A DNA stretch of 64,000 bases from Arachidicoccus sp. BS20 (GCF_001659705.1 NZ_CP015971.1:434001-498000), one strand, 5' to 3'. Positions 33,650 through 43,077 are shown, counted from the stretch's first letter. The notes: generated by a model from the sequence alone, not told the origin. Translations and numbers: made by a program.

Positions 33650-34630
33650 TTGGAAAAAATTAAAAAACATAAATTTTCTTTTCTCAGCATCGCCTATTGG
33701 TTCTTGTTGTTGTATATTGTATCGGCGTTGGTACTTTGGTATTTTGAGCTGGAAAAACAGAACAAACAAATGTATCTGTTCCGCTATGAGTTGCTGAAGA
33801 AAGATGACGTTTTGTACAACGAAAAACTCGACGCACTTAACGATGCAAAGCAGCGCAAAACGTGGCAATACGCCGGCGAAGGCATTACATTTCTGGTATT
33901 GATTCTTGTAGGCGCGGCGTATGTTTACCGCGTGATTCGAAGGCAAATAAAAACTGCCGACCAGCAACAGAATTTTATGATGGCAGTAACGCACGAATTG
34001 AAAACGCCTATTGCGATTTCGCGACTGAACCTGGAAACATTACAGAAAAGAAAACTGCAACCTGAACAGCAGCAAAAATTGCTCACAAATACGTTGTCCG
34101 AAACGCAAAGACTGAACGATTTAACTACAAATATTTTGATTACGGCGCAGCTCGAAGGCGGAAAGTATGCAATGGCGAAAGACGAAATTAACCTGAGCGA
34201 ACTTGCGGAAAGTTGTCTGAGAAACTTTTCACTTCGTTACCACAATACAAAATTCATAAGTGATGTGGAAGAAAATATTTGGGTAAAAGGCGAACAACTT
34301 TTGCTTGAAATGTTAATTAATAATTTATTGGACAATGCGCTGAAATACTCGCCGTACGATGGTTCTGTCAGTATTCGTCTTTTTACAAAAACAAAAAATG
34401 CAGTGCTTGAAATTGCCGACGAAGGCATTGGCATTGACGATAACGATAAGAAAAAAGTGTTTGAAAAATTTTATCGCGTAGGCAACGAATCGGTGCGCAA
34501 AACAAAAGGCACAGGACTTGGATTGTTTTTGTGTAAGAAAATTGTCAAAGACCACAAAGGCAGCATCGATGTGTGCGATAATCAGCCAAATGGCAGTATT
34601 TTTACCGTAAAGATTCCTTTGTTGGAATAA
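33650..34630 (+). CDS. Sensor histidine kinase
   Basis: The 326-residue protein has two membrane segments (about 10-32 and 78-98) around a short periplasmic loop, then HisKA with the phosphoacceptor His near 114 (MMAVTHELKTPIAISRL) and an HATPase domain (NNLLDNALKYSPYDG, DEGIGIDDND, GTGLGLFLCKKIVK). No HAMP or PAS domain is visible, so sensing is by the small loop or membrane. I place the start at the TTG at 33650, where the cytoplasmic LEKIKKHKFSF precedes the first helix. The frame continues upstream to a TTG at 33554, but that segment is within the repeat. The response regulator gene follows by 29 bp. Confidence 0.9.
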   Translation: MEKIKKHKFSFLSIAYWFLLLYIVSALVLWYFELEKQNKQMYLFRYELLKKDDVLYNEKLDALNDAKQRKTWQYAGEGITFLVLILVGAAYVYRVIRRQIKTADQQQNFMMAVTHELKTPIAISRLNLETLQKRKLQPEQQQKLLTNTLSETQRLNDLTTNILITAQLEGGKYAMAKDEINLSELAESCLRNFSLRYHNTKFISDVEENIWVKGEQLLLEMLINNLLDNALKYSPYDGSVSIRLFTKTKNAVLEIADEGIGIDDNDKKKVFEKFYRVGNESVRKTKGTGLGLFLCKKIVKDHKGSIDVCDNQPNGSIFTVKIPLLE

Positions 34631-34659
34631 GATTTTACTTTTAAACTTTTACATTATCA

Positions 34660-35373
34660 ATGATAAACAATACCAATAATTCAGGCAGCATTTTACTTGT
34701 TGAAGATGAAGAAAATCTGCACGAAGCATTAAAGCTCAATCTCGAAATGGAAGGCTATTCCGTTACTTCCTCGTTTGACGGAAACAAAGCTTTACAAGCT
34801 GTGGAACAGGAATATTTCGATTTGATAATTATGGACATCATGCTGCCGGAGCTTGACGGCATCAGCGTTACAGAGCGCATACGCATTTTAAATATTGATA
34901 CGCCTGTTTTGATTTTGAGTGCTAAAAATGCGACGTCTGACAAGGTTGCGGGCTTGAAAAAAGGTGCGGACGATTATCTTACGAAACCGTTCGATTTAGA
35001 AGAACTGATGTTGCGCGTAGAGAAATTAATTCTGAAAAACCGCAAGCTGCAAGTACGGGAAAACATAAGCGATGAATATACTTTTGGCGACAACCACATT
35101 CTCTTCAATGCGCAGGAAGCAACCACTTGGAACAAGCAAAAAATTGATTTAAGTAAAAAAGAAACCATGCTCTTAAAACTACTGATTGAAAATAAAAACG
35201 AAGTAGTAACACGCGAAAAAATATTGCAGGTTGTTTGGGGATACAATGTTTATCCTGCAACGCGCACGATTGATAATTTTATTCTGAACTTTCGTAAATA
35301 TTTTGAACGCGACAGCCGTAGCCCGCAATATTTTCATTCTGTACGCGGCGTAGGTTATAAGTTTACAGAATAA
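34660..35373 (+). CDS. OmpR-family response regulator
   Basis: The 237-residue regulator has a receiver domain with the phosphorylation site Asp59 (DLIIMDIMLPELDG) and the conserved Lys in YLTKPFD near 109, followed by an OmpR/PhoB winged-helix DNA-binding domain (DLSKKETMLLKLLIENKNEVV, then TIDNFILNFRKYF and VRGVGYKF). It is the cognate partner of the kinase 29 bp upstream. Target genes are not indicated by context; neither the batD gene downstream nor the pseudogene upstream is an obvious target. A 16-bp inverted repeat just after the stop acts as terminator. Confidence 0.95.
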   Translation: MINNTNNSGSILLVEDEENLHEALKLNLEMEGYSVTSSFDGNKALQAVEQEYFDLIIMDIMLPELDGISVTERIRILNIDTPVLILSAKNATSDKVAGLKKGADDYLTKPFDLEELMLRVEKLILKNRKLQVRENISDEYTFGDNHILFNAQEATTWNKQKIDLSKKETMLLKLLIENKNEVVTREKILQVVWGYNVYPATRTIDNFILNFRKYFERDSRSPQYFHSVRGVGYKFTE

Positions 35374-35420
35374 AAGATTGAGAGATTTGCTTGAATAATC
35401 ATGGAAATCTCTCAATCTTT
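35373..35420. terminator. Bidirectional terminator between response regulator and batD
   Basis: AAAGATTGAGAGATTT (35373-35388) and its perfect 16-bp inverse (35405-35420) enclose a 16-base loop. T- and A-rich flanks suit termination in both directions, ending the two-component operon and the convergent batD gene. Confidence 0.75.
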
Positions 35421-37294
35421 TAAACCAAGGTTGCCTTCAATTTTTTCAGCACTTCATCATGCTCTGCTGAAGAAACCACTGGCATATACAACGCCTTGTT
35501 GCAGCGCGCAAATAAATCTTTTATTTCAGTTGTATTCTTCATTTCCGATTCGTCCAGCTTTTGCAACAGTTCATGTTCATTTGTCGAATCTGCATGTAAT
35601 GAATCCTGTAAATGTTGAATCAGTAAGGCTTTTGCGAGCACAAAGAACTGATGATTATTTACTTCAAGTTCCAAGTCGAGTAACGACTCTTTCAGTTTTT
35701 CTTTTTTCTCCAAAGCAATTGCAGCTCTATCTTCTTCCGAAAGTGTAGGCGTTTCATCCAAAGGCATTTCCGCATTTTCCGTTACAATATTTTCTTCTTT
35801 GACAACCGCTTCGGGTATTTCTTTTTTATCCTTTAATTTTTGCTTATTGATTTTTCTTTCGCGCAGAAATAAATATAATAACACAATAATTGCCAAGCCT
35901 GCTACAATCCAGAGAGACTGCATATTTCCTTCGTTTTGGACAACAGGTTTCTCGGGATTGTCGTCAGTAGCAATCGGTGCGGAAAAAGCAATTTTAATAC
36001 TGTCCGTTGCAACAGTTTCATAATCGTTTTTCTTTGTATCGAAGTAAGAAAATTTTATGGGCGGAATAACCGATACTCCTTTTGCATTGCCGATGAACGG
36101 TATGTCAAACGCGCGTGTAATGACCATCGGAAGCTGAGATTTATCTACACTTTGGCTGTCTTTTGCATCATAAGACTGTATGTTTTCGGGGAAAGAAATC
36201 TGCGGCAGCGTAACGCCGTCAAGTGTGCCAAGACCTTTTATCTGCAAATGAAGCGTATTGTTTTCCTGCGCGGGCAAGCTATTCTTATCGACTGTTGCCG
36301 TAATGGAGAATTGTCCTACCGCACCGCTAAAATCCGCAGGCTTATTCGCCGGCAAAGGCAATACGTGAATGGTAAGCGGTTTGCTTTTAACGACGGCTGA
36401 ACCCAAATAAGCGCCCATAGGATTTGACACATCTGTATAATTGAACTGACAATTCACAATAGCCTGGTCCAAAGGCAAATTGCCTGTTTTCAAAGCAACC
36501 AATTGCGCTGTGCGCAGGCTTTGCGCACGATAAGTTTTACCGTTAATTTCAACGTTGTGCACACTTGGCGCCTGCTTTAAATCCGTCACGCTGAAACTGC
36601 CGAACGACGGAATGCGCGACGGCGTAATATTACACGGAACGGAAGTGCATATTTCGTAATCAACAGAAATAGGCTCGCCTACGTAGCAAGTAGTTTTGGA
36701 AGGAATAATGCGAATCAGTATTTTATCCTTTACAGCATCGTCCAGACTTTGCCCATTATGTACGACAACACCCGAAGTTGGTTGTTGGGGATAGTTATCA
36801 TCGGCTCCCATATCGTTCATCATTTGCTGCATTTGCTGTTGCATCTGCTGCATGGCTGCGAACGGGGAATTTTGTGCACCGGCGGAAGAATTATTATTGT
36901 TGTTCTGTAAATGTGCCTTGTCCGAAACATTGACGATTACTGCATTACAGCTTAATTGTTTCCCGTTTACACTCACTGTAATTCCCGGAACCGTAAGCGT
37001 GCCGGAATGTTTAGGCATCAACTCAAAAGTATAGTTGTAGCTGGAAGATACTTTTCCGTTGATGATATTTGTTTCAGACGATTCGTTTGTCCCGACTGCA
37101 TTCCAGTCTTTAAAATCGGGCGACGGCTGCGATGCGGAATTAACGCCACTGAAAGAATAAGTCGCCTCCAGCACATCCCGCGAACCGATAGTTTTAGCAG
37201 AAACGGAAAGCGACAGCGTTTGTGCATGAAGCGCAATTGCCAACAAAATAAAAAGTGCAGTAAGACCGGTTGCAAATATTTTTCTTTTATTCAT
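35420..37294 (-). CDS. BatD family protein
   Basis: The 624-residue protein has a signal peptide (ALHAQ), repeated Ig-like BatD modules (LEATYSFSGVNSASQPSPDF, ELMPKHSGTLTVPGITV, DYEICTSVPCNITP), one membrane span near 455-475 (LWIVAGLAIIVLLYLFL) and a helical cytoplasmic tail. A Gln/Met-rich low-complexity stretch (MQQMQQQMQQMM) lies near 150-162. BatD belongs to the MoxR-VWA 'Bacteroides aerotolerance' complexes of the inner membrane. Its usual companions (moxR, batA, batB, batC, batE) are not in this window. It converges on the two-component operon and shares the terminator hairpin. Confidence 0.88.
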   Translation of the reverse strand: MNKRKIFATGLTALFILLAIALHAQTLSLSVSAKTIGSRDVLEATYSFSGVNSASQPSPDFKDWNAVGTNESSETNIINGKVSSSYNYTFELMPKHSGTLTVPGITVSVNGKQLSCNAVIVNVSDKAHLQNNNNNSSAGAQNSPFAAMQQMQQQMQQMMNDMGADDNYPQQPTSGVVVHNGQSLDDAVKDKILIRIIPSKTTCYVGEPISVDYEICTSVPCNITPSRIPSFGSFSVTDLKQAPSVHNVEINGKTYRAQSLRTAQLVALKTGNLPLDQAIVNCQFNYTDVSNPMGAYLGSAVVKSKPLTIHVLPLPANKPADFSGAVGQFSITATVDKNSLPAQENNTLHLQIKGLGTLDGVTLPQISFPENIQSYDAKDSQSVDKSQLPMVITRAFDIPFIGNAKGVSVIPPIKFSYFDTKKNDYETVATDSIKIAFSAPIATDDNPEKPVVQNEGNMQSLWIVAGLAIIVLLYLFLRERKINKQKLKDKKEIPEAVVKEENIVTENAEMPLDETPTLSEEDRAAIALEKKEKLKESLLDLELEVNNHQFFVLAKALLIQHLQDSLHADSTNEHELLQKLDESEMKNTTEIKDLFARCNKALYMPVVSSAEHDEVLKKLKATLV

Positions 37295-37388
37295 CCGAAA
37301 ACAAAAAATTCAGGTTAAGAATATTTTCAGGTGCGTAAAGTTTGGGAAACGTTTTGAAATTGTTTGTTAATAAATTTTACGCAAAATC

Positions 37389-38111
37389 TTAAATTGTCAA
37401 AGCGCCGGAATCTTTGTTGTATAACGGCAATATATTGGCAACATTTTCTGTAACGCAATATTCCAAATCTTTTTCCAAGCCGTACGCTGCAAGCCTGTGC
37501 CAATGCGTCGTTTGGCGAATAAATTGTTTCATGTCTTGTTGATGAAGCGCGTACATATTTTGCGCCATCAGGCTGCTGTCGCAATGAACGGTAAAATAAT
37601 TTTTTACGTGATGAACTACAGCGCCGGCAAACAAGGTATCTTCCAGGTTAAACCTGTCTTTCCAGCCGGAACAACCGAGAATTACATTTTTATTTTCAGA
37701 TAATATAAAATCGCATACCGCACCAAGATTCGGAAATGAGCCTGTAATTACAGTTTCAGCGCCTTGCTGCAACGACATATTCAACAATTTAGTTCCGTTG
37801 GTTGTCGTAATTACCAGTGTTTTATCTTTGATTATTTCAGGAGAATATTCTGCCGGCGAATTGCCGTATTGCAAGCCCTCAATCACTTTTCCATCGCGCT
37901 CGCCCGCCGTAAGCGCATTTAATTTTTTTCCTAAATCAATTGCTAACTGAACATCGGCAACAGGATAAACTTTGGTTGCGCCATTATATAATGCTGTTGC
38001 AATAGTGGATGTAGCACGAAATACATCAATGATAACAACAACGCTGTCGCGCAAATCGTATAAATCCAGTAAACGCGGAGATAAAACAGTGTGTAAAGCA
38101 GGTTTATTCAT
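37389..38111 (-). CDS. 2-phosphosulfolactate phosphatase (ComB-like)
   Basis: The 240-residue protein has the ComB motifs: VVIIDVFRATSTIATAL at about 25-41, AGERDGKVIEGLQYGNSP at about 68-85, TTTNGTKLL at about 101-109, and GCSGWKDRFNLEDTLFAGAV near 145-165. ComB removes phosphate from 2-phosphosulfolactate on the way to coenzyme M in methanogens. Bacteria of this kind do not make coenzyme M, so the product sulfolactate may feed sulfonate or sulfonolipid metabolism; that is inference. No comA or comC is adjacent. It is 94 bp upstream of nothing co-directional but batD, whose start is at 37294. Confidence 0.87.
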   Translation of the reverse strand: MNKPALHTVLSPRLLDLYDLRDSVVVIIDVFRATSTIATALYNGATKVYPVADVQLAIDLGKKLNALTAGERDGKVIEGLQYGNSPAEYSPEIIKDKTLVITTTNGTKLLNMSLQQGAETVITGSFPNLGAVCDFILSENKNVILGCSGWKDRFNLEDTLFAGAVVHHVKNYFTVHCDSSLMAQNMYALHQQDMKQFIRQTTHWHRLAAYGLEKDLEYCVTENVANILPLYNKDSGALTI

Positions 38112-38164
38112 GCCGCGAAAATAAATAACTTTTACACATCATTTGGATTTCATCAGATCCATCT

Positions 38165-39439
38165 TTACGGGTCAAGCGGTTCTTTACTGTTTATTTGCAT
38201 AGAAGATGCGGCAGGCAGATAGCTTGCTTCGCATTTCGATAAACGTTGCATTTCCGTAAACGGAACAAAACCGATGTCCCGATGAAAAATTTTAATAAAC
38301 TGTTCTCCGGTAATATAATCAATGTGCGATTTACTGCTTACGCCAAGCACAAGTTTGTTCAAAGGAAAATGATGTTCTATTAAGATGCGGTTGGCATTGC
38401 GAATATTGGTCGTGGTGTGCCGCGCATAAGGCTCGATGATGACTGCGTTTGATGGAATACCACATTTGTTTACCATATAATTCCGCATTTCAATTGCTTC
38501 ACAATGATGCGTCATAAACGGATGTGCAAAGCCGCCGCTCACAATAAGAAACGGTGCCAGCCCTTTTTTGAAAAGCGCAACAGCGCTATCGCAACGCATT
38601 TGATTTTCTTTGCTGAAAGAAATGGTTTCTTTTCCCGGTCCCGAGCCGAAAACCAAAATAGAGGAATATTGATATCGATTCCAATCGACGGATTTTACTT
38701 TTTTAAATGCCGGAATATTGATGGAAGGAACAGGCTCAAATCTGCCCGCTTCGTTTCTGCCGTTGAGTTGAAGTATTGCCAAATCTATGTCCGGCAAAGG
38801 TTTGAAGAAAAATCTGTTTAATTTCTTTTTCTTCGGAAACGAAATTTCATTCTCAACAAAAGCTTTTATGGTATCGAAATACCCTTTGCTTTGTGAGTAA
38901 TATTTCGCAGAATCAATTGTAGGATAAATCAAATCTTTGTGCAGCAAATAAGCATTGACAATATGATTCATACCTTCCGCTTCTTCGTTCCAAGCGCGAA
39001 TCAGCAACAAGGAATCCGATAACGAATTGCTTAGTTCATACCGATGTGAAGCGCGTATATTATTGTGAACAAATGATTGAATATTTTTTGACTGATGATA
39101 CAATTTTCCCAACGCATTATCAATCGCAACATTCTCCGAATCGCTGACTTGTAAAGCGTTTGCGAGGCATTGCATATCGTTGCAATTGTTCAAAGCATTG
39201 TTCAGGTTTGAAATTTTTTGTTGGTATAAATTGTCCAATATTTTATCCTTGCCCAACTCTTTTTTTATCTTCGATGACTTTTCCATTTCGTACAACAAAT
39301 AAAAAATTCTTTTTTCCAAAACACTTGATTTTATGGAGTAATCAAAGGTTTCGTACTGTTTTTCAAAATCAGTTTGTGAGAATGATTTGAAAGAAAACAA
39401 ACAAGCGATGAAAAAGATAAGAAAGTTTTTTGTGCGCAT
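38165..39439 (-). CDS. DUF218 (YdcF/SanA/ElyC-type) secreted protein
   Basis: The 424-residue protein has a signal peptide (FKSFSQ), an N-terminal helical region of about 220 residues without recognised motifs, and a DUF218 domain from about 255 to 400: SILVFGSGPG, FLIVSGGFAHPF, HHCEAIEMRNYMV, ARHTTTNIRNANRIL and LGVSSKSHIDYITGEQF. DUF218 proteins act in envelope or polysaccharide-precursor processes, mostly undefined. The helical N-terminal part makes it longer than E. coli YdcF (about 260). It is encoded alone, 53 bp upstream of the comB-like gene in the same direction, so the two may be co-transcribed. Confidence 0.8.
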   Translation of the reverse strand: MRTKNFLIFFIACLFSFKSFSQTDFEKQYETFDYSIKSSVLEKRIFYLLYEMEKSSKIKKELGKDKILDNLYQQKISNLNNALNNCNDMQCLANALQVSDSENVAIDNALGKLYHQSKNIQSFVHNNIRASHRYELSNSLSDSLLLIRAWNEEAEGMNHIVNAYLLHKDLIYPTIDSAKYYSQSKGYFDTIKAFVENEISFPKKKKLNRFFFKPLPDIDLAILQLNGRNEAGRFEPVPSINIPAFKKVKSVDWNRYQYSSILVFGSGPGKETISFSKENQMRCDSAVALFKKGLAPFLIVSGGFAHPFMTHHCEAIEMRNYMVNKCGIPSNAVIIEPYARHTTTNIRNANRILIEHHFPLNKLVLGVSSKSHIDYITGEQFIKIFHRDIGFVPFTEMQRLSKCEASYLPAASSMQINSKEPLDP

Positions 39440-39564
39440 ATTTATACGAATGATTAGAATACAAAAATACTTGTGAAAAGACAGTTTTGAAAATAACTTT
39501 TTGTAAAGGCATTCTACTTGGTATTTGCGCTTCGCACAATATTATATGCAATATAAATTTACTT

Positions 39565-39580
39565 TTTGCCAAATGGCAAA
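39565..39580. promoter_or_regulatory. Small dyad TTTGCC-AAAT-GGCAAA
   Basis: A perfect 6-bp dyad with a 4-base centre lies 66 bp upstream of the short-chain dehydrogenase start. It could be an operator for a small dimeric repressor; no regulator is linked to it by sequence. Function is a guess. Confidence 0.3.
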
Positions 39581-39645
39581 TGATTTCATTTTTTATAGAA
39601 GCAATTTTGCATTGTTCATTTAATTTTTAATCAAAAGAAACAGCA

Positions 39646-40435
39646 ATGAAAACAGCATTCATTACAGGAGCCAATAAAGGAATCGGCTTTGAAGTTGCAA
39701 AGCAATTATTACAAAAAGACTTCTATGTATATCTCGGAAGCAGAAGTCTGGAAAACGGTTTACAAGCCGTTGAACAATTAAAAGCCGAAGGATTGAACAA
39801 TGTCGAAGCCATAGAAATTGACGTTACTAACGACGAATCGGTAAAAGCTGCGCGCGCCGAAATCGGTAAAAGCTGCGCGCGCCGAAATCGGTAAAAAGAT
39901 AGACGTTTTAGACGTACTAATCAACAATGCAGGAATTACGGGCGTGCAGCTTGACAGTAACGGTAAGCCGATTCCGCAAACCGCAGCAGGCACAAGTATC
40001 GACGTTTTTAAAACTGTGTACGAAACCAATGTTTACGGCGTCGTTCGCGTTACGCAATCGTTTCTAGACTTGCTGAAAAAATCGGAAGAGCCGAGAATTG
40101 TAATGGTAAGTTCGAGCCAAGGTTCCATCACTTTACACAGCGACCCGACATACAAATATTATCATTACAAAGGTGTGGTTTATCTTTCGTCAAAATCGGC
40201 GCTGAATATGTACACCGTAAATTTGGCTTATGAATTGAAGGACACAAATTTCAAAATCAACGCAGTAAGTCCGGGTTTTACCAAAACAGATTTGAATCAT
40301 AATCGCGGAACAGGTACAGTAGAAGATGCCGGAAAACGCATCGTAAAATATGCCTTGATTGGTAACGACGGACCGACGGGTAAATTCTTTTGTGAAGAAA
40401 TCAATCCCGAAGGAACGGGCGAAATTCCCTGGTAA
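39646..40435 (+). pseudogene. Short-chain dehydrogenase broken by a 25-bp tandem duplication
   Basis: Two frames encode one SDR. The first (39646-39894) has the NAD(P) motif TGANKGIGFEVAKQL and ends early; the second resumes in the frame of INNAGITGVQL (about 39920) and contains the catalytic Ser region VSSSQGS, the YxxxK motif YLSSK and NAVSPGFTKTDLNH. The break is an exact second copy of a 25-bp unit (39841-39865 and 39866-39890), which shifts the frame by +1. Removing one copy restores VKAARAEIGKKIDVLDVLIN and an ordinary 247-residue enzyme of the carbonyl-reductase-like SDR group. The rest of the gene shows no decay, so the event looks recent. A strong terminator follows. Confidence 0.88.
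39841..39890 (+). repeat. Exact 25-bp tandem duplication inside SDR gene
   Basis: The unit GTAAAAGCTGCGCGCGCCGA plus AATCG occurs twice in a row with no mismatch. As 25 is not a multiple of three, it moves the reading frame. Such direct repeats can be lost again by replication slippage. Confidence 0.95.
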
Positions 40436-40454
40436 GCAAATTATGCAGCTATAC

Positions 40455-40483
40455 AAAGCCGAAGCATTTGCTTCGGCTTTTTT
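40455..40483 (+). terminator. Rho-independent terminator after SDR gene
   Basis: AAAGCCGAAGC (40455-40465) pairs perfectly with GCTTCGGCTTT (40470-40480) around a 4-base loop and runs into T. It lies 20 bp after the SDR stop. Confidence 0.9.
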
Positions 40484-40659
40484 ATTTCGGAGGAGGATTG
40501 AAAAATATTTCTACTTTTTAGAAAATATTTTCTATTTTAGTGGCACGTTTTTAAAATTCTTGTGAAACCTGAATAAAGATGATTCAGAATCTGAATGGAA
40601 TTTTTTATTTCAATAGTAACACGATTTTTATTTTTTTGCGAACCTTAAAAATAAATTTT

Positions 40660-42957
40660 ATGCGTGCCCCCAAAATTTACACATTACTTGTAGCCTCAAT
40701 GCTTGTAACAGCACAGGTTTCAGCGCAACAGATTATTAAAGGAACGGTTATTGACAAAGAAACTAAAGTGCCATTGGAGCAGGCAACTGTTACCGACAAT
40801 ACAAGCGGAATGGCTGTGCAAACAGATGCCAGAGGAAAATTTATTTTAAAAGCACCTTCAAAACAACCAATAGTTATTACGGTCGCTTATGTAGGTTATG
40901 TTCAGGTTTTCGACACTATTACAGAAGAACAATCTGTATTGATTGAACTGTCCAAAAGTGGCGTGCAATTAAGAGATATAACCATTACTGCAAGTAAAAG
41001 CCCTTTATATTCCACACAAATATTAAGCACATTGGACTTAAATGCGCATCCAGCAAAAACGGCGCAGGATTTGCTCCGGTTGGTTCCGGGTTTATTTGTG
41101 GCGCAGCATCAGGGCGGCGGAAAAGCCGAAGGGCTTGCACTGCGCGGCTTTGATGCAGACCACGGAACAGACCTTGGTATTTTTGTTGATGGCATGCCGG
41201 TAAATTTGCCTGCACATGCGCACGGACAAGGTTATGCCGATTTGCATTTTCTCATTCCCGAACTTGTAGGAAGTTACGAATGGGGCAAAGGCACTTACTA
41301 TTCCAACAAAGGCGATTATACAACGGCGGGTTTTGTTAGCTATAACACGAAAGATTTTTTAGACCAAAGTTTTGTGAAAGTTGAAGGCGGAAGATTTACA
41401 ACAGGAAGGTTATCTGCTGCTATTAATCTTTTAGACAGTAAGGCGCGGGAAAAAGGACAATCATTGTACGTTGCAGGCGAAGCCGTTTATACCAACGGTG
41501 GACCTTTTACCAATGTTCCCGAACATTTTAAACGCTATAATTTCTTCGGAAAATTTATTACACCGTTGGGCGAAAAAAATACATTAACGGTTGAAACTTC
41601 TACCTTGTGGTCAAAATGGAATTCTGCAGGAGAAATACCGGAAAGAGCTGTAGATTCGGGATATGTTGACAGTCGTTGGGGCGCTTTTGATACGCATCAA
41701 ACGGGCTTCACTACACGCACAAACGCTATTGTAAAACTGAAATCAGATTTGGGCAGCAATCTTATTTGGAACAACGAAGCGTTTTATTCCAATTATCATC
41801 TCAATCTTTTTACAAATTTTACAGCAAACTATTTTTATCCTGCCGATGGCGATGAGTTCCGCCAGTTTGAAAACAGAAATTTATTTGGTTATCATTCCAC
41901 GCTTTCGCAAACAAATTATGCGGGTAGCACAAGCTTCAACACTAATTACGGCGTAGGTTTCAGAACAGATTTAATGAATCCGCTTGGATTAGACCACACG
42001 AAAGACGGTGCATTTTTAGAGAATATAGAAAGAGGCATCGCGCATGAAACAAATTTGTACGGCTTTGTTGATGAAAACATACGCAATGGAAACTGGTTGT
42101 TTAACGTAGGCTTGCGGTACGATTATTTTAATTTTTATTATCTCAATCAATCCACAAGCTCCATAGCCACAGGTATTTTCGGCGGTTTAGACCCGCACGC
42201 TCACGCAGGAACAGTGTCGCCTAAAATCAATATTGAATATACGTTTAATCCTGCATTTCAACTGTATCTCAAAACGGGTAAAGGATTTCATTCCAATGAC
42301 GTACGTGTAGTGATTGCTCAGCAGGGAAAAGAAATTTTACCGTCGGCTTACGGAACGGATTTGGGCTTTAACTGGAAACCTACTTCAAGGTTGTTTATCA
42401 ATACAGCTTTGTGGTATTTGTTCTTAAAATCCGAATTTACTTATGGCTCGGACTTGATAGACCAACCCGGCGGACCGATGGAAGCAAGCGGCAGAACAGT
42501 AAGATATGGCATCGATTTTTCGGGACGTTATCAGGTGCTCGACTGGCTGTATGCCGGATTAAATCTCAACTATGCGCATCCGCGCAGCATCGACGACCCG
42601 AAAGGCGAAAATTATATTCCGCTTGCGCCTACATTTACGAGTACGGGCGAACTGGATTTTAAATTTAAAAACGGATTGAACGGTGGCATCAGCTATCGTT
42701 ATATGCACGACCGTGCCGGCAACGAGGATTACAGCCTTACTTGTCAGGGTTATTTCGTTACAGACCTTGCCGTGAATTATACAAAGAAAAGATACGAAAT
42801 AGGATTGTCGGTAGAAAATCTTTTCAATGTAAAATGGGATGAAATACAACGTGAATATGAATCGCAATTCAAAGGAGAAGCACATCCCGTAGATGAAATG
42901 AGTTACATTCCCGGCGTTCCGTTTTTTCCGAAGTTGAAGTTTACATTGTTCTTTTAG
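40660..42957 (+). CDS. TonB-dependent receptor with His-rich plug
   Basis: The 765-residue receptor has a signal peptide (AQVSAQQ), a carboxypeptidase-like regulatory domain at about 25-105 (IKGTVIDKETKVPLEQATV), a plug with TAQDLLRLVPGLFVAQHQGGG, LRGFDADHGTDLGIFVDG and NLPAHAHGQGYADLHFLIP near 128-185, and a beta-barrel ending LKFTLFF. ATG at 40660 is chosen because it leads directly into the signal peptide; the frame is open upstream to 40579. The histidines in DADHGTD and AHAHGQG suggest a metal or metal-complex ligand, which is inference. It has no SusD or DUF4249 partner. Nothing else is seen in 40484-40659. Confidence 0.9.
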   Translation: MRAPKIYTLLVASMLVTAQVSAQQIIKGTVIDKETKVPLEQATVTDNTSGMAVQTDARGKFILKAPSKQPIVITVAYVGYVQVFDTITEEQSVLIELSKSGVQLRDITITASKSPLYSTQILSTLDLNAHPAKTAQDLLRLVPGLFVAQHQGGGKAEGLALRGFDADHGTDLGIFVDGMPVNLPAHAHGQGYADLHFLIPELVGSYEWGKGTYYSNKGDYTTAGFVSYNTKDFLDQSFVKVEGGRFTTGRLSAAINLLDSKAREKGQSLYVAGEAVYTNGGPFTNVPEHFKRYNFFGKFITPLGEKNTLTVETSTLWSKWNSAGEIPERAVDSGYVDSRWGAFDTHQTGFTTRTNAIVKLKSDLGSNLIWNNEAFYSNYHLNLFTNFTANYFYPADGDEFRQFENRNLFGYHSTLSQTNYAGSTSFNTNYGVGFRTDLMNPLGLDHTKDGAFLENIERGIAHETNLYGFVDENIRNGNWLFNVGLRYDYFNFYYLNQSTSSIATGIFGGLDPHAHAGTVSPKINIEYTFNPAFQLYLKTGKGFHSNDVRVVIAQQGKEILPSAYGTDLGFNWKPTSRLFINTALWYLFLKSEFTYGSDLIDQPGGPMEASGRTVRYGIDFSGRYQVLDWLYAGLNLNYAHPRSIDDPKGENYIPLAPTFTSTGELDFKFKNGLNGGISYRYMHDRAGNEDYSLTCQGYFVTDLAVNYTKKRYEIGLSVENLFNVKWDEIQREYESQFKGEAHPVDEMSYIPGVPFFPKLKFTLFF

Positions 42958-43077
42958 TGTGTGAAAAAAGGCATAAAGGAGATGCATAGTATTTCACTAA
43001 GATTGCTTTTATGTTACCGGCCATACAAATTGAATGCATCGGGGGCTGTAAGATGATAGTCCTATGTATTTTATTTT

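Noticed and set aside
36800-36860. Tandem repeat in batD (CTGCAT/TTGCTG units)
   Set aside because: It encodes an in-frame Gln/Met-rich low-complexity stretch and is too irregular for a meaningful DNA repeat.
39462-39469. Promoter element TATTTTTG for the DUF218 gene
   Set aside because: The -7 match exists on the minus strand, but there is no -33 TTG within a suitable distance and the AT-rich context makes chance likely.
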